Shown here piece after piece: positions 18,164-27,538 of a stretch of DNA of 64,000 bases. Both the position numbers and the translations under genes were made by a program. Position 1 is the stretch's first letter; every line of letters starts with the position of its first letter. Origin of the DNA: Bin55 sp965116055 (GTDB lineage Bacteria; Pseudomonadota; Gammaproteobacteria; Pseudomonadales; Azotimanducaceae); NCBI GenBank assembly GCA_965116055.1, contig OZ220466.1, forward strand, positions 2,046,001 to 2,110,000. The letters are read 5' to 3'. The notes beneath the pieces are model-generated. The model was not told where the DNA came from and did no database searches. It saw only the letters and a program-made list of their open reading frames with translations.

Positions 18164-19261
18164 ATGCGAAGTAACATTGCCTCAAAATCAGAGGCGATAC
18201 GGGCATCTGACACGAACGATGCCTCCATCGCTACCGATGGCTTGGAGTTTGTCGAATTCACAGCTATCAACCCAACCGCCGTAGAGGTGGCACTCAACCG
18301 CCTCGGATTCGTCTGCGTTGCCGATCACCGCCACAAGGAGGTTCGCTTATTTCGCCAGAACAACATCAACTTTATCGTCAATGCAGAACCAAACAGCCGC
18401 GCGAGAACGTTCGCTAATCAACACGGCCCATCCTCAAACGCACTGGCTTTTCGTGTTCCTGATGTGGCGCATGCACTTGATTGTGCGCGACGCCTTGACC
18501 TTGATGTGGTCGAAAGCACAAGCGGACCTATGGAGTTGAACATTCCAGCGATCAAGGGTGTTGGCGGAACGCTGATCTATCTCGTTGATCGATATGGCAC
18601 GGAGTCGATCTACGATGTCGATTTTCGATTTCGACGACACGTTCCACAACGACCGAAAGGTATGCTCTTAAGCGTTGATCACATCACGCAAAATGTAAAT
18701 CAAGGCGAACTCCAACCTCACGTAGAGTTCTATAAGCGCGCATTTGGATTTCGAGAACTACAAACCTTTGACATTCGAGGAAAGCGCACAGGCCTTGCCA
18801 GCGTTGCACTGACTAGCCCATGCGGTCGGATCAAAATTCCATTGAACGAACCGACCGATACTAAATCGCAGATTGCCGAGTTCTTGAAGGTTCATCATGG
18901 AAGCGGTGTACAGCATATCGCGTTAAACACCCACGACATCTATCAAGCCGTCAAAGTTTGTACTCGAAACGGCACGGTTTTTCAGTCGACTCCAGAAACG
19001 TATTACGACCGTCTCCATGAACGCCGCCTTGATCGATCTGAAGACTTTGAGCTTTTAAAGCGGTACAACGTTTTGATTGACGGTAACGCCAATGATGGTA
19101 TTCTGCTACAGATTTTTACAAAAGATATGATCGGACCGCTTTTCTTTGAGTTGATTCAGCGCAAAGGAAACCAAGGATTCGGAGAAGGAAACTTTCAAGC
19201 ACTATTCGAAACGATTGAGCGCGAACAAGAAGCGCGAGGGTACCTTGATGAAGTCGTTTGA
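18164..19261 (+). CDS. hppD: 4-hydroxyphenylpyruvate dioxygenase
   Basis: A 365-residue Fe(II) dioxygenase converting 4-hydroxyphenylpyruvate to homogentisate in tyrosine catabolism. It has the two vicinal-oxygen-chelate domains; the iron ligands are His in LSVDHITQNV (about 172), His in GVQHIALNTHD (about 250) and Glu in GPLFFELIQRKG (about 330). The C-terminal QRKGNQGFGEGNFQALFE stretch is highly characteristic. Length matches the family. A GTG at 18155, three codons upstream, is an alternative start. The stop overlaps the next gene by 14 bp, so hppD and hmgA are coupled, catalysing successive steps. Confidence 0.96.
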   Translation: MRSNIASKSEAIRASDTNDASIATDGLEFVEFTAINPTAVEVALNRLGFVCVADHRHKEVRLFRQNNINFIVNAEPNSRARTFANQHGPSSNALAFRVPDVAHALDCARRLDLDVVESTSGPMELNIPAIKGVGGTLIYLVDRYGTESIYDVDFRFRRHVPQRPKGMLLSVDHITQNVNQGELQPHVEFYKRAFGFRELQTFDIRGKRTGLASVALTSPCGRIKIPLNEPTDTKSQIAEFLKVHHGSGVQHIALNTHDIYQAVKVCTRNGTVFQSTPETYYDRLHERRLDRSEDFELLKRYNVLIDGNANDGILLQIFTKDMIGPLFFELIQRKGNQGFGEGNFQALFETIEREQEARGYLDEVV

Positions 19262-20375
19262 GCGGTTTTGGTCCCAAGGCAGCTACTCTCGCCAGGCACA
19301 TAGAGATTTGCCGACAGGCACCTACGAACGTGAAATGGGACGGGATGGGTTCAATGGACCCGCAACACACATATACCACACACGACCGCCTACGGGGTGG
19401 GCATCCGTTGATGGACCGTTGCGGCCGCGAGCCTACGATTTGAATAACGTTGAAGAGGTAGCAGATCCGTTTTCCGCGCCTATCCTGTTCAAAAGCGATT
19501 CATTGCAGTTGTCGTATTGGCTTGGACGCGAGTCTATGCATCATCTCGCTCGCGATGCCGATGGCGACGAACTGCTGTTCATCCACTCCGGCAACCTGCA
19601 CTTCTTCTCCGACTTCGGCCATCTTGAAGTGACCGCCGGAAACTATCTCATCATTCCACGTGGTGCAATGTGGCGTTTCGAGTCTGCATCGCCATTCGAA
19701 ATTCTGTTAATCCGTACACGTGGCCAACGATTTCAAGTACCTGAACGTGGTCTGCTTGGCCGCCATGCGTTATGGGATCCGGAAATGCTTGATTATCCGA
19801 AACTTGACGATCAATTTAGACAGCAGCACGACGACCCATGGACGGTTCTCGTTAATCGAGGCAGTCAGCTTTCAAGAATTAACTTCCCCTATAACCCGCT
19901 AGACGCGGTCGGTTGGAAAGGTGACAATATCCCAGTTCGACTTGATGTTCACGACTTACTGCCACTAAATAGTCATCGCTACCACCTACCACCTAGTGCA
20001 CATGCGACATTTATGTGCGACGCAGCGCTGGTGAGTACATTCGTACCTAGACCGTTCGAAACGGACCCGAAAGCATTGAAAGTGCCATTCTTTCATAATA
20101 ATGACGATATTGACGAAGTGATTTTTTACCATGCAGGTGACTTCTTCAGTAGGGATTCGATTGATGCAGGTTGCCTTACCTATCACCCAAGCGGGTTAAC
20201 GCATGGACCGCATCCAAAAGCACTAAAGAAAATGTTCGAACAAGATGCTGACGATACGAATGAGTACGCCGTGATGGTTGATTCTCTTGAACCGCTTGAG
20301 CCGCATCAAGACCCAAGGCTTGATGCGGCGGAAATCGTCGAATACGCCAACAGTTGGAAGGTTGACGACGAATAA
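19248..20375 (+). CDS. hmgA: Homogentisate 1,2-dioxygenase
   Basis: A 375-residue cupin-fold ring-cleaving dioxygenase that opens homogentisate to maleylacetoacetate. Landmarks are THIYHTRPPTGW near residue 40, the cupin core with HSGNLHFFSDFG, and the conserved DEVIFYHAGDFFSR and HPSGLTHGPHP stretches (around 290-320) that carry the metal and substrate His residues. The frame extends upstream, but the ATG at 19248 inside the hppD end gives the normal N-terminus (MKSFERFWSQG). The length is that of the shorter bacterial group. The following steps (maleylacetoacetate isomerase, fumarylacetoacetase) are not adjacent. Confidence 0.95.
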   Translation: MKSFERFWSQGSYSRQAHRDLPTGTYEREMGRDGFNGPATHIYHTRPPTGWASVDGPLRPRAYDLNNVEEVADPFSAPILFKSDSLQLSYWLGRESMHHLARDADGDELLFIHSGNLHFFSDFGHLEVTAGNYLIIPRGAMWRFESASPFEILLIRTRGQRFQVPERGLLGRHALWDPEMLDYPKLDDQFRQQHDDPWTVLVNRGSQLSRINFPYNPLDAVGWKGDNIPVRLDVHDLLPLNSHRYHLPPSAHATFMCDAALVSTFVPRPFETDPKALKVPFFHNNDDIDEVIFYHAGDFFSRDSIDAGCLTYHPSGLTHGPHPKALKKMFEQDADDTNEYAVMVDSLEPLEPHQDPRLDAAEIVEYANSWKVDDE

Positions 20376-20448
20376 CTCAACGTTAATCTGCCGTTAAACA
20401 GATTCTGTGTCCATTGCTCTGTAAAATCGAAAAAAACTCTCTGTCATC

Positions 20449-21114
20449 ATGATGAACACCCCCTTAAGCATCGCCGAGGAAGTTCTGTTACTTACGCTCC
20501 ACGATAGCGACGGTACATTTATCAAGGTACCCGATTGGACCATTCGGTATGCATTAAGCGGCGCTGTGTTAATGGATCTAGCGCTACAGAACCGCATTGA
20601 TACGGATCTAGAGTCGTTAACGGTGGTCGATTCCACACCCACAGATGATAGTCTGCTAAACGGTTTACTTCATTTCATCAATAGCGAAAAAGAGTCCCAA
20701 TCAACGCGATTTTGGATAGAGCGCACGGCGGTTCATGCCGAATCTATTCGCGAAGACGCACTAAATCGATTGGTTGAGCGCGGTATTTTGGAGCGAGAGG
20801 AGCACAAGTTTCTCTGGGTATTCAAATCGCGTCGCTATCCAATCGTTGACGGCACGGCAGATAAGGAAGTGAAACTCCGTATTTCCGAAGTGCTGTTTAC
20901 TGATACGATCCCAGATCCACGCGATATTGTCCTAATCTGTCTTGCCCATGCCACCGGCATTCTGAATTCAATATTCTCCCGATCCCAGCTACGATTGGTT
21001 GAAGACCGTATTGAGCAAGTTCGGCGACTAGACCTCATCGGTCAAGCAATCGCCAAAGCGATTTGGGATATTGAGGCGTCGATTGCGGTTTCATCCCAGC
21101 CACAATTTCATTAG
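20449..21114 (+). CDS. GPP34/GOLPH3-like phosphoprotein-family protein
   Basis: A 221-residue protein resembling the GOLPH3/Vps74 (GPP34, PF05719) family. Matching features are SIAEEVLLLTLHDSDGTF at the start, the YALSGAVLMDLALQNRI helix, VERGILEREEHKFLWVFKSRRYP with the hydrophobic beta-turn, and LICLAHATGILNSIFS. Eukaryotic members bind phosphatidylinositol-4-phosphate; the role of bacterial ones is not established, though membrane-lipid binding is a reasonable guess. It follows hmgA by 74 bp and precedes an MBL hydrolase by 30 bp, so it may belong to the same transcript. Confidence 0.82.
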   Translation: MMNTPLSIAEEVLLLTLHDSDGTFIKVPDWTIRYALSGAVLMDLALQNRIDTDLESLTVVDSTPTDDSLLNGLLHFINSEKESQSTRFWIERTAVHAESIREDALNRLVERGILEREEHKFLWVFKSRRYPIVDGTADKEVKLRISEVLFTDTIPDPRDIVLICLAHATGILNSIFSRSQLRLVEDRIEQVRRLDLIGQAIAKAIWDIEASIAVSSQPQFH

Positions 21115-21143
21115 TCATAGCGCGTAAAGTCGGCGAGTAAACC

Positions 21144-22007
21144 ATGAACGAGACTTGGCGCATCGGCGATATCGAAATCACGCGCGTGGTGGAACTCGAA
21201 GTAACCGGCGGTTCGAAGTTCATTCTGCCGGATGCAACTCGGGATCAATGTTTACCATTGCAATGGATGCGTCCCCATTTCATGGATGCTGCCGGCAATT
21301 TGATCATGAGCATTCACGCTTTAGTTGTGGACACGGGCGATTGCCGAATCGTTGTTGATACCTGCATTGGGAACGACAAGCAACGCAGCATACCCGCTTG
21401 GTCGAATTTGCAGACGAACTTTCTAGGCGACTTACAAAAAGCAGGTTACGAACCAGAGTCAATTGATCTTGTGCTCTGCACTCACCTTCATGTCGACCAC
21501 GTTGGGTGGAATACACGCTTGGTAGATGGCCAATGGATTCCAACCTTTCCAAACGCTGAATATCTAGTTGCACAAAACGAATGGAATTACTGGACAAGCC
21601 ATTCCAAAAGCGAGAGCTTCGATGAGATTTATCAAGATAGCGTAAAGCCCATTGAACCGCTTCTCCGTCGAATTGATGTCGACCAGGAAACCGAGATTCG
21701 ACCAGGCATTCAGCTAAAGCCTACGCCCGGTCATACGCCGGGTCACGTGAGCGTTGACCTACGATCAAACGGCCAACGCGCACTCATTACCGGCGACTGT
21801 ATCCACCATCCATGCCAAATGAGCCGCGTCGACTGGTGCAGTTCGGCTGATACCGACGCCGCTATGGGATTAGAAACTCGTAGCGACTTGCTGGCAGAAC
21901 TAGCAGATAGCGGTACGCTCGTGATTGGTACGCACTTTGCGACACCAACAGCTGGGTATGTTCGACCGTATGAAAATGGGAACTACTGGTTGGATACCGC
22001 TCTTTAA
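21144..22007 (+). CDS. MBL-fold metallo-hydrolase
   Basis: A 287-residue metallo-beta-lactamase-fold enzyme with THLHVDHVGWN at about 113-123 (the HxHxDH dinuclear zinc motif), then PTPGHTPGHVSVDL and ALITGDCIHHPCQM carrying further ligands, and a terminal VIGTHFATPTAGYV. This arrangement is typical of the lactonase/glyoxalase II-like hydrolases of unassigned substrate. It is cytoplasmic (no signal peptide), lies 30 bp after the GOLPH3-like gene and ends in a 4-bp convergent overlap with the small membrane protein on the other strand. Confidence 0.9.
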   Translation: MNETWRIGDIEITRVVELEVTGGSKFILPDATRDQCLPLQWMRPHFMDAAGNLIMSIHALVVDTGDCRIVVDTCIGNDKQRSIPAWSNLQTNFLGDLQKAGYEPESIDLVLCTHLHVDHVGWNTRLVDGQWIPTFPNAEYLVAQNEWNYWTSHSKSESFDEIYQDSVKPIEPLLRRIDVDQETEIRPGIQLKPTPGHTPGHVSVDLRSNGQRALITGDCIHHPCQMSRVDWCSSADTDAAMGLETRSDLLAELADSGTLVIGTHFATPTAGYVRPYENGNYWLDTAL

Positions 22008-22273
22008 GTCTTATGCGGTAAGTGTTCCACCTCGAATCGGTCCATCCAGTTTCGAATGCGCGACGATGTCCCGGGCAATGCGGTTCCTATTAGTAAGACA
22101 CCAAGCGGGATCATCCAGAACCCCAATATAGGAAAGAACCCGAAGACGCCAAGCACCATAAATACTGCACCCAGAAGCAATCGCACATAAAACGGAAACC
22201 GATAGCCCCACTTCAGGCCTCGCCACACAAGACGCCGACAAAAATCCCAGAATCGAGAAGCGCGCTGGTCCAA
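22004..22273 (-). CDS. Small membrane protein, PGPGW-like
   Basis: An 89-residue protein with a basic N-terminus (CRRLVWRGLKWGYRFPF) and a long hydrophobic hairpin (LLLGAVFMVLGVFGFFPILG, then MIPLGVLLIG) resembling the PGPGW-type transmembrane family. Function unknown. It follows the MBL gene on the minus strand by three bases, so the two are probably coexpressed. Confidence 0.65.
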   Translation of the reverse strand: MDQRASRFWDFCRRLVWRGLKWGYRFPFYVRLLLGAVFMVLGVFGFFPILGFWMIPLGVLLIGTALPGTSSRIRNWMDRFEVEHLPHKT

Positions 22274-22276
22274 GCG

Positions 22277-23416
22277 TTACACCAATAGCGGCCTGTCGTC
22301 AGGCTCGTCGTGTTGATTTGGGTGTTTGCGACGCTCTAAATCTGGATCGATTGAAAGATATCGAAAAACGCCATCTGCATCAAGCGTGCGTTTGATGCGG
22401 TTGCGGTGGAGAAGCAAGTGGCAATGTGCGATAGCCTCCCCTAGCGCCATCATCATTTGACGTGCGTCCAACTCCTTTTTGAACAATACAGGAAGTAATG
22501 CTTTAGCCGTTTGCGGTGTCTTGCAATGCTCTTCAATGGCGAGCATACGATCTTCATGGTGATTAATGAGAGTACGCAAACGTGGACGAACACCATAGAA
22601 CGGTAGGTTATGCGCAGGTAATACGAATGTGTCCTCAGGTAGATCGAGAAATCGGTCGTGAGATTCCATCCACACTTTCAACGGATTGGCTTCCGGTTCA
22701 GATGGATGTACACTCACATTGCTAGTGATCACAGGAAGAATTTGATCGCCAGAAATCAAGACACGTAAGCTCTTACAAAATAGACAGGCATGTTCGGGCG
22801 AATGGCCGGAACCGACCATCGTAAGCCAATCGTGACCACCGATAGTCAACATATCACCTTCTTGTAACCGGCGGAATCCAATAGGAAATATGACATGTTG
22901 CCCTTCACCGGCGTTTCCTTCACTCGGCGCTGGTCGATTCAACATACGGCTACGCCACGCCTTAGCGGCTTGTTGAAGGTACGAGAGATCCATACCAGAT
23001 CGTTGGTAGAACTCTTGGCTCAACCAATTCGAACTGTAGGAAGAAAAGCCTGTAAACATGCTACGCGCTTGGTAGTATTCAGCTCGCGTCATATAAAGCG
23101 GCACTCGGAAATGATCCGTAATCATGCCGGCTTGCCCCACATGATCAGGGTGCATGTGTGTGCAAATCACGCCTTTAACAGGCTTTCCGCGGAGGGCGGA
23201 CTCGAATATCTCAAACCACAGCTGTCGAGTCTCATTAGACGCTAAGCCCGTGTCGACCACATACCAACCATCATGATCATCAAGTAGGTAAAGGTTGATG
23301 TGAGTTAGCGACCCGCCCATGGGCATGGTCAACCAATGCACGCCGTCCGCAATTTCAACGATTTCACCCGCGCTTGGATGCGTATCGTGCGGATAGGTCA
23401 ACCCGTTATTGGTCAT
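22277..23416 (-). CDS. MBL-fold metallo-hydrolase, larger type
   Basis: A 379-residue metallo-beta-lactamase-fold hydrolase. CTHMHPDHVGQAG near residue 86 is the zinc motif; GSGHSPEHACLFC and VLISGDQILPVIT supply further ligands, and LPAHNLPFYG the last His. The C-terminal extension with EEHCKTPQTAKALLPVLFK is the usual winged-helix-like domain of this group (compare LACTB2-like and RNase-Z-like MBL proteins). The frame runs up to a TTG at 23479, but ATG at 23416 gives a normal N-terminus. It is divergent from the acyl-CoA dehydrogenase. Confidence 0.9.
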   Translation of the reverse strand: MTNNGLTYPHDTHPSAGEIVEIADGVHWLTMPMGGSLTHINLYLLDDHDGWYVVDTGLASNETRQLWFEIFESALRGKPVKGVICTHMHPDHVGQAGMITDHFRVPLYMTRAEYYQARSMFTGFSSYSSNWLSQEFYQRSGMDLSYLQQAAKAWRSRMLNRPAPSEGNAGEGQHVIFPIGFRRLQEGDMLTIGGHDWLTMVGSGHSPEHACLFCKSLRVLISGDQILPVITSNVSVHPSEPEANPLKVWMESHDRFLDLPEDTFVLPAHNLPFYGVRPRLRTLINHHEDRMLAIEEHCKTPQTAKALLPVLFKKELDARQMMMALGEAIAHCHLLLHRNRIKRTLDADGVFRYLSIDPDLERRKHPNQHDEPDDRPLLV

Positions 23417-23603
23417 ACTGCAACAGCGTGAGGAGAAAATTTGGACCGGCGCACGCCATATATAAGTGGCGACGCGCAAAATTGATTATAAAACCGATTC
23501 TTCACGTCCATGCTGCTACATTGGCCGAAACCCTATGAACGGTGAGCGGTTATGACGTCTCTGTTCGTGCCGTTGACGAATAACGGAGACAGGACTTGGT
23601 ATC

Positions 23604-24896
23604 ATGCAGACTCTTTACACTGACACTACGGTGCCCACCATGCGAATGAACGTCAAGCCAGTACCAACACTTGATGACGAAGTCAACGAAGTACGTTTGG
23701 CGACGGCAGAGATCATCAACGATGACATCCTTCCCGTTGAGGACAAAATATGGGCTTCGACTGCCGACGGTCGCTCTCCGTCCCGTGATGCGCAACAAGA
23801 ATCAGCCGAGCTGCGACACGATGTGCAGGAGAAGGTCAAGAAAGCAAAGCTATGGGCACCTCATCTACCGCCTGAATTCGGCGGCATGGGTCTTAGTTTC
23901 ATGCAACACGCGTACATGAATGAAGTACTTGCTTACAGTCCTGGCGCGGCCTCTCTGTTCGGCGTCGTCGCACCGAATTCCGGTAATCAAAAAATACTGG
24001 TGAAGTACGGCTCGCCCGATCAACATCAAAAGTGGTTGATTCCACTCACTGAAGGCCGTATGCAATCAGGGTTTTCGATGACCGAACCAATGAATCCGGG
24101 CTCGGATCCCCGGTCATTGACGACTCGCGCTGAACTTGATGGCGACGAATGGGTTATCAATGGACACAAGTGGTTTACATCGAATGGCCACGCTGCTGAT
24201 TTCTATATTGTCATGTGTCGGACTGCGGATCCGGACGATCCCGGCGGTGCTAACGAAAAAATGACTCAAATCATCGTGCCGAAAAACACGCCTGGAGTCA
24301 ACATTATTCGCGGCGTACCGGTCTGGGGTAAAGCGTCAAGTCATTGCGAGATCAAGTACGAGAACGTACGCGTTCCTAAGGAAAACCAACTCGGTCGTAC
24401 TGGCACGGGCCACGCTGCGGCACAAGATCGCCTGGGCGCAGGAAGAATCTACCACTGCATGAATTCGGTCGGCGCGATGTGGCGATGTTTCGATCTCATG
24501 GTTGACCGTATCATGACACGCAAGGTTCACGGCGGTGAAACGCTTGAACATAAGCAGTTCATGCAGGGATTTATTGCTGAATCCTATATGGACATTCAAT
24601 CTGCGCGTCTAATGGTCGTGGATTGCGCGCAAAAAATGGAAGCCGGCGCTGATTCACGTACGGATATTTCATCGATCAAGATCTACGTACCGGCAGCCTA
24701 CCATCGCGTAGTCGATCGGGCCATTCAAGTCTACGGCGCAGCCGGCGTATCGGGTGACTACCCGTTCGCTGGAATGTATACCGGAGCGCGAACGCTCCGC
24801 ATCGCCGACGGTCCTGACGAAGTGCACAAGATATTAATTGCGAAGAATGTGCTGCGGCGATATCGTGCAGGTGAATCTTGGGACTTTGGGAATTAG
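23604..24896 (+). CDS. Acyl-CoA dehydrogenase (ACAD10/11-like)
   Basis: A 430-residue flavoenzyme of the acyl-CoA dehydrogenase superfamily. Visible are the LPPEFGGMGLS segment, GFSMTEPMNPGSDPRSL at the FAD site, the WVINGHKWFTSNG strand, and YGAAGVSGDYPFAGMYTGARTLRIADGPDEVH, given only as landmarks. Glu in GPDEVH (about 406) is the likely catalytic base, as in the group related to ACAD10/11. It oxidises an acyl-CoA to the enoyl-CoA. AGGA nine bases upstream supports the ATG at 23604. Its stop is one base before the next start region, so it is coupled with the hydratase gene. Confidence 0.92.
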   Translation: MQTLYTDTTVPTMRMNVKPVPTLDDEVNEVRLATAEIINDDILPVEDKIWASTADGRSPSRDAQQESAELRHDVQEKVKKAKLWAPHLPPEFGGMGLSFMQHAYMNEVLAYSPGAASLFGVVAPNSGNQKILVKYGSPDQHQKWLIPLTEGRMQSGFSMTEPMNPGSDPRSLTTRAELDGDEWVINGHKWFTSNGHAADFYIVMCRTADPDDPGGANEKMTQIIVPKNTPGVNIIRGVPVWGKASSHCEIKYENVRVPKENQLGRTGTGHAAAQDRLGAGRIYHCMNSVGAMWRCFDLMVDRIMTRKVHGGETLEHKQFMQGFIAESYMDIQSARLMVVDCAQKMEAGADSRTDISSIKIYVPAAYHRVVDRAIQVYGAAGVSGDYPFAGMYTGARTLRIADGPDEVHKILIAKNVLRRYRAGESWDFGN

Positions 24897-24898
24897 AC

Positions 24899-25609
24899 AT
24901 GGCACATGAAGCATTCGTCAATGATCTGGTCAGCTCCATCCGCAATCACGATGTATTTCCTGCGATGCCAGCCGGTTTAAGCCTTGACGATGGATACACC
25001 ATTCAGAAACAAGTCGTCGATCGCGTCGCCGATGGCCCCGTCGCCGGTTGGAAGGCAGGCATGACCGCTCCCGCAGGCCAAGCTGCATTTGGATTGAAAC
25101 ATCCATTGATTGGCTCGCTTTATGGTTGGGGTCGCCTTGAAAACGGCGCAACTATCAGCTCATTGCCTGGCATGAAGCTTGAATGCGAGATCGGCATCGT
25201 CATCAATGCTCAAGGTCATGCGAAATCTGCCGGGCCGGTGATCGAGATACCGCGCATGATGTGGCATTCAGCGGAAGATGCCAAAGGATCGAACTTGACT
25301 GCTACAAATATCGCCGCGTTCCGTTACATCGTAGGTGAACAGCAGCCGATAAGAAACGACTATACAGAACTAACCGTCGCGCTCATGCGCGATGGGGAAG
25401 AAGTTTGTCAAGCTTCTTTATCCGATGCTTTAGGCGGTCCCCATGAAGCCCTTGCATGGATGCTTGAAGAAGCTAGGACGCGTCACATGACGCCTGCGGA
25501 AGATATGTTGTTGATAACCGGCGCCTGCGGCGGTATCCACGATGGCCATCCTGGTCGATACGTTGCAGATTACGGTCCACTCGGTTCGATCAAGTTCACG
25601 ATCCAATGA
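24899..25609 (+). CDS. 2-keto-4-pentenoate hydratase family protein (FAH superfamily)
   Basis: A 236-residue protein of the 2-oxopent-4-enoate hydratase (MhpD-like) branch of the fumarylacetoacetase superfamily. VAGWKAGMTAPAGQAAFGL, the metal-binding KLECEIGIVIN with two Glu, and DALGGPHEALAWMLEE are characteristic. It would hydrate a 2-oxo-alkenoate from aromatic ring cleavage. It starts with ATG two bases after the acyl-CoA dehydrogenase stop, implying coexpression. Because fumarylacetoacetase is missing next to hppD-hmgA, a link to that pathway is tempting, but the sequence looks like a hydratase rather than a C-C hydrolase. Confidence 0.87.
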   Translation: MAHEAFVNDLVSSIRNHDVFPAMPAGLSLDDGYTIQKQVVDRVADGPVAGWKAGMTAPAGQAAFGLKHPLIGSLYGWGRLENGATISSLPGMKLECEIGIVINAQGHAKSAGPVIEIPRMMWHSAEDAKGSNLTATNIAAFRYIVGEQQPIRNDYTELTVALMRDGEEVCQASLSDALGGPHEALAWMLEEARTRHMTPAEDMLLITGACGGIHDGHPGRYVADYGPLGSIKFTIQ

Positions 25610-25717
25610 CCGTTCTGTGGACATCATCCATCTATGTTGCCGCTCTCCTGAGTATGTTTAGGCACGGTAGTTACACGTATTTCACAGCGATTCTTGCGAT
25701 GCGAACGATGTAGCTTA

Positions 25718-25724
25718 AAAGGAG
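25718..25724 (+). promoter_or_regulatory. Strong ribosome binding site deciding a TTG start
   Basis: AAAGGAG at 25718-25724 lies eight bases before TTG at 25733. The other upstream start candidates in the frame are either upstream of it or too close. Confidence 0.75.
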
Positions 25725-25732
25725 CTTTGAAA

Positions 25733-27538
25733 TTGCAAATTGCGAACACGATTGAAATCCTTGGCAGCATTCCTATGCTGCTCAAGCTCAAGAAAGGCTT
25801 TCAATATCGACCACCCGACGAGAAAGATAGTCTGCTATTGCAAGTGGAGGCAAACTGCGAGCGTTTCGCGGACCGAATAGCGCTTATCTTCGAGAACGAC
25901 CGTCTTACGTGGCGCGACCTTGGACAATGCGCCAATCGAATGGCAAACGCACTCAAGGCCGAAGGCATCGTGCCTGGCAACGTTGTAAGTCTCATGGTTG
26001 AGAACCGGACTGAGTTCGTTGTAGCCGTGCTTGCCATTATGAAGATCGGCGCCACTGCCGCACTGATTAATACGAATCTGCGCGAAGACCCGCTCCGCCA
26101 CTGCATTACGCTCATTAACTCAAAACTCTGCGTATTCGGCACTGAAGTCGCTGACGCTATCGACGGTGTACGCGATCAGCTAGGGCTTGAACCTGTTTCT
26201 GGTTTCTTGGCTCTTCAAGACGGTGACGATCCGATCCCCGAGTGGTCGCGCGATCTAGGCGTACTTAGTCAAAATCAAAGTGACGTCAATCCGCCGGAAA
26301 CGAAAGACATCACTCTCGGGTCCACGGCGATGTATATCTTCACCTCGGGCACGACGGGCTTACCCAAAGCAGCAGTGCAATCGCATCGACGCGTGCAACA
26401 AGCGGCGACACTATGCCATACCGCAGGATTGCGCTGTACCGAACGAGATCGTATCTATCTCTCGCTACCGCTGTACCACGGCACCGGATTAATCATTGGG
26501 CTTGGATCGGCTTTATCGTCAGGTGCAAGCGTGTTCCTACGTCGCCGTTTTTCCGCGTCGAACATGGTTTCTGATCTGCGTGAGCACCATATCACATGCA
26601 TGGTCTATGTTGGGGAATTGTGTCGCTATCTTGTCAACATGCCGGCGAAAGGCGATGAGGCCAACACCCCATTGCATACGGTGATAGGAAATGGACTTAG
26701 ACCCGACATTTGGGACGAATTCAAAAGCCGCTTCGGACTGCATCGCGTGACCGAGCTGTATGCCGCGAGCGAAGGCAACGTGTCATTTGCCAATATTTTG
26801 AATAAAGATCGCACGATCGGTATGACTTCGGCGCGCGTTGCCTTGGTAAAGTACGATGTGCTTAATGATGAAATCATTAGGAATCCAGACGGTACCTGTA
26901 TTGAGGTGGCCGAAGGCGAACCTGGGCTCTGTCTGGGTCACATCAATCCAAACGCTCAATTCGACGGCTATACCAACAAAGAAGCAACCGAAAAGAAAGT
27001 TCTTCGCAACGTGTTTGAGGAAGGCGACGCATGGTTTAACACGGGCGATCTATTGCGCACCATTCCGGTCGGATTTGCACTCGGATACGCACACTATCAA
27101 TTCGTGGACCGGGTCGGCGACACTTTTCGATGGCGTTCTGAAAATGTCTCTACGAACGAGGTCGCAGAAGTACTAAACGGTTTCGACCAAATTGATATTA
27201 GCAACGTATACGGCGTAACCGTCCCAAGTACCGAAGGTCGGGCTGGCATGGCTACGGTAGTGCTGACCAACCCTGACGACGCCCTTGATCTAGACCGGCT
27301 AAGCGAATATGTCAATGCTTCGCTAGCCCATTACAGCCGGCCAGTATTTATCCGGGTACAAGCTCAAGCCGCGGTCACAGGCACCATGAAACTCGTTAAA
27401 ACCGATCTCCGCGAGGAAGGCTACGACCTTTTGAAAGTCACTGACCCGCTGTACGTGATGAAACCTCGATCGGATCACTACGAGCCGTTAGATGAGGCGT
27501 TCCTCAATGAAATTCAAGCGGGAACAGCCGGCTATTAA
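25733..27538 (+). CDS. Long-chain/very-long-chain acyl-CoA synthetase (FATP-like)
   Basis: An AMP-forming acyl-CoA synthetase of about 601 residues in the FATP/FadD6-like branch. It has the phosphate-binding loop YIFTSGTTGLPKAA (about 200), the ELYAASEGNVSFAN adenine-binding stretch and the WFNTGDLLR motif. Typical of the FATP group are the N-terminal GSIPMLLKLKKGF segment and the VFIRVQAQAAVTGTMKLVK C-terminus. It activates fatty acids for beta-oxidation or lipid synthesis, in keeping with the adjacent acyl-CoA dehydrogenase. Start chosen as TTG 25733 on the basis of the AAAGGAG site. It overlaps the convergent LpxL-like gene by 4 bp. Confidence 0.92.
   Translation: MQIANTIEILGSIPMLLKLKKGFQYRPPDEKDSLLLQVEANCERFADRIALIFENDRLTWRDLGQCANRMANALKAEGIVPGNVVSLMVENRTEFVVAVLAIMKIGATAALINTNLREDPLRHCITLINSKLCVFGTEVADAIDGVRDQLGLEPVSGFLALQDGDDPIPEWSRDLGVLSQNQSDVNPPETKDITLGSTAMYIFTSGTTGLPKAAVQSHRRVQQAATLCHTAGLRCTERDRIYLSLPLYHGTGLIIGLGSALSSGASVFLRRRFSASNMVSDLREHHITCMVYVGELCRYLVNMPAKGDEANTPLHTVIGNGLRPDIWDEFKSRFGLHRVTELYAASEGNVSFANILNKDRTIGMTSARVALVKYDVLNDEIIRNPDGTCIEVAEGEPGLCLGHINPNAQFDGYTNKEATEKKVLRNVFEEGDAWFNTGDLLRTIPVGFALGYAHYQFVDRVGDTFRWRSENVSTNEVAEVLNGFDQIDISNVYGVTVPSTEGRAGMATVVLTNPDDALDLDRLSEYVNASLAHYSRPVFIRVQAQAAVTGTMKLVKTDLREEGYDLLKVTDPLYVMKPRSDHYEPLDEAFLNEIQAGTAGY

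Noticed and set aside
24899..25609. Calling this protein fumarylacetoacetase to complete the homogentisate pathway
   Set aside because: Motifs and length match the 2-keto-4-pentenoate hydratase branch better than the C-C hydrolase.
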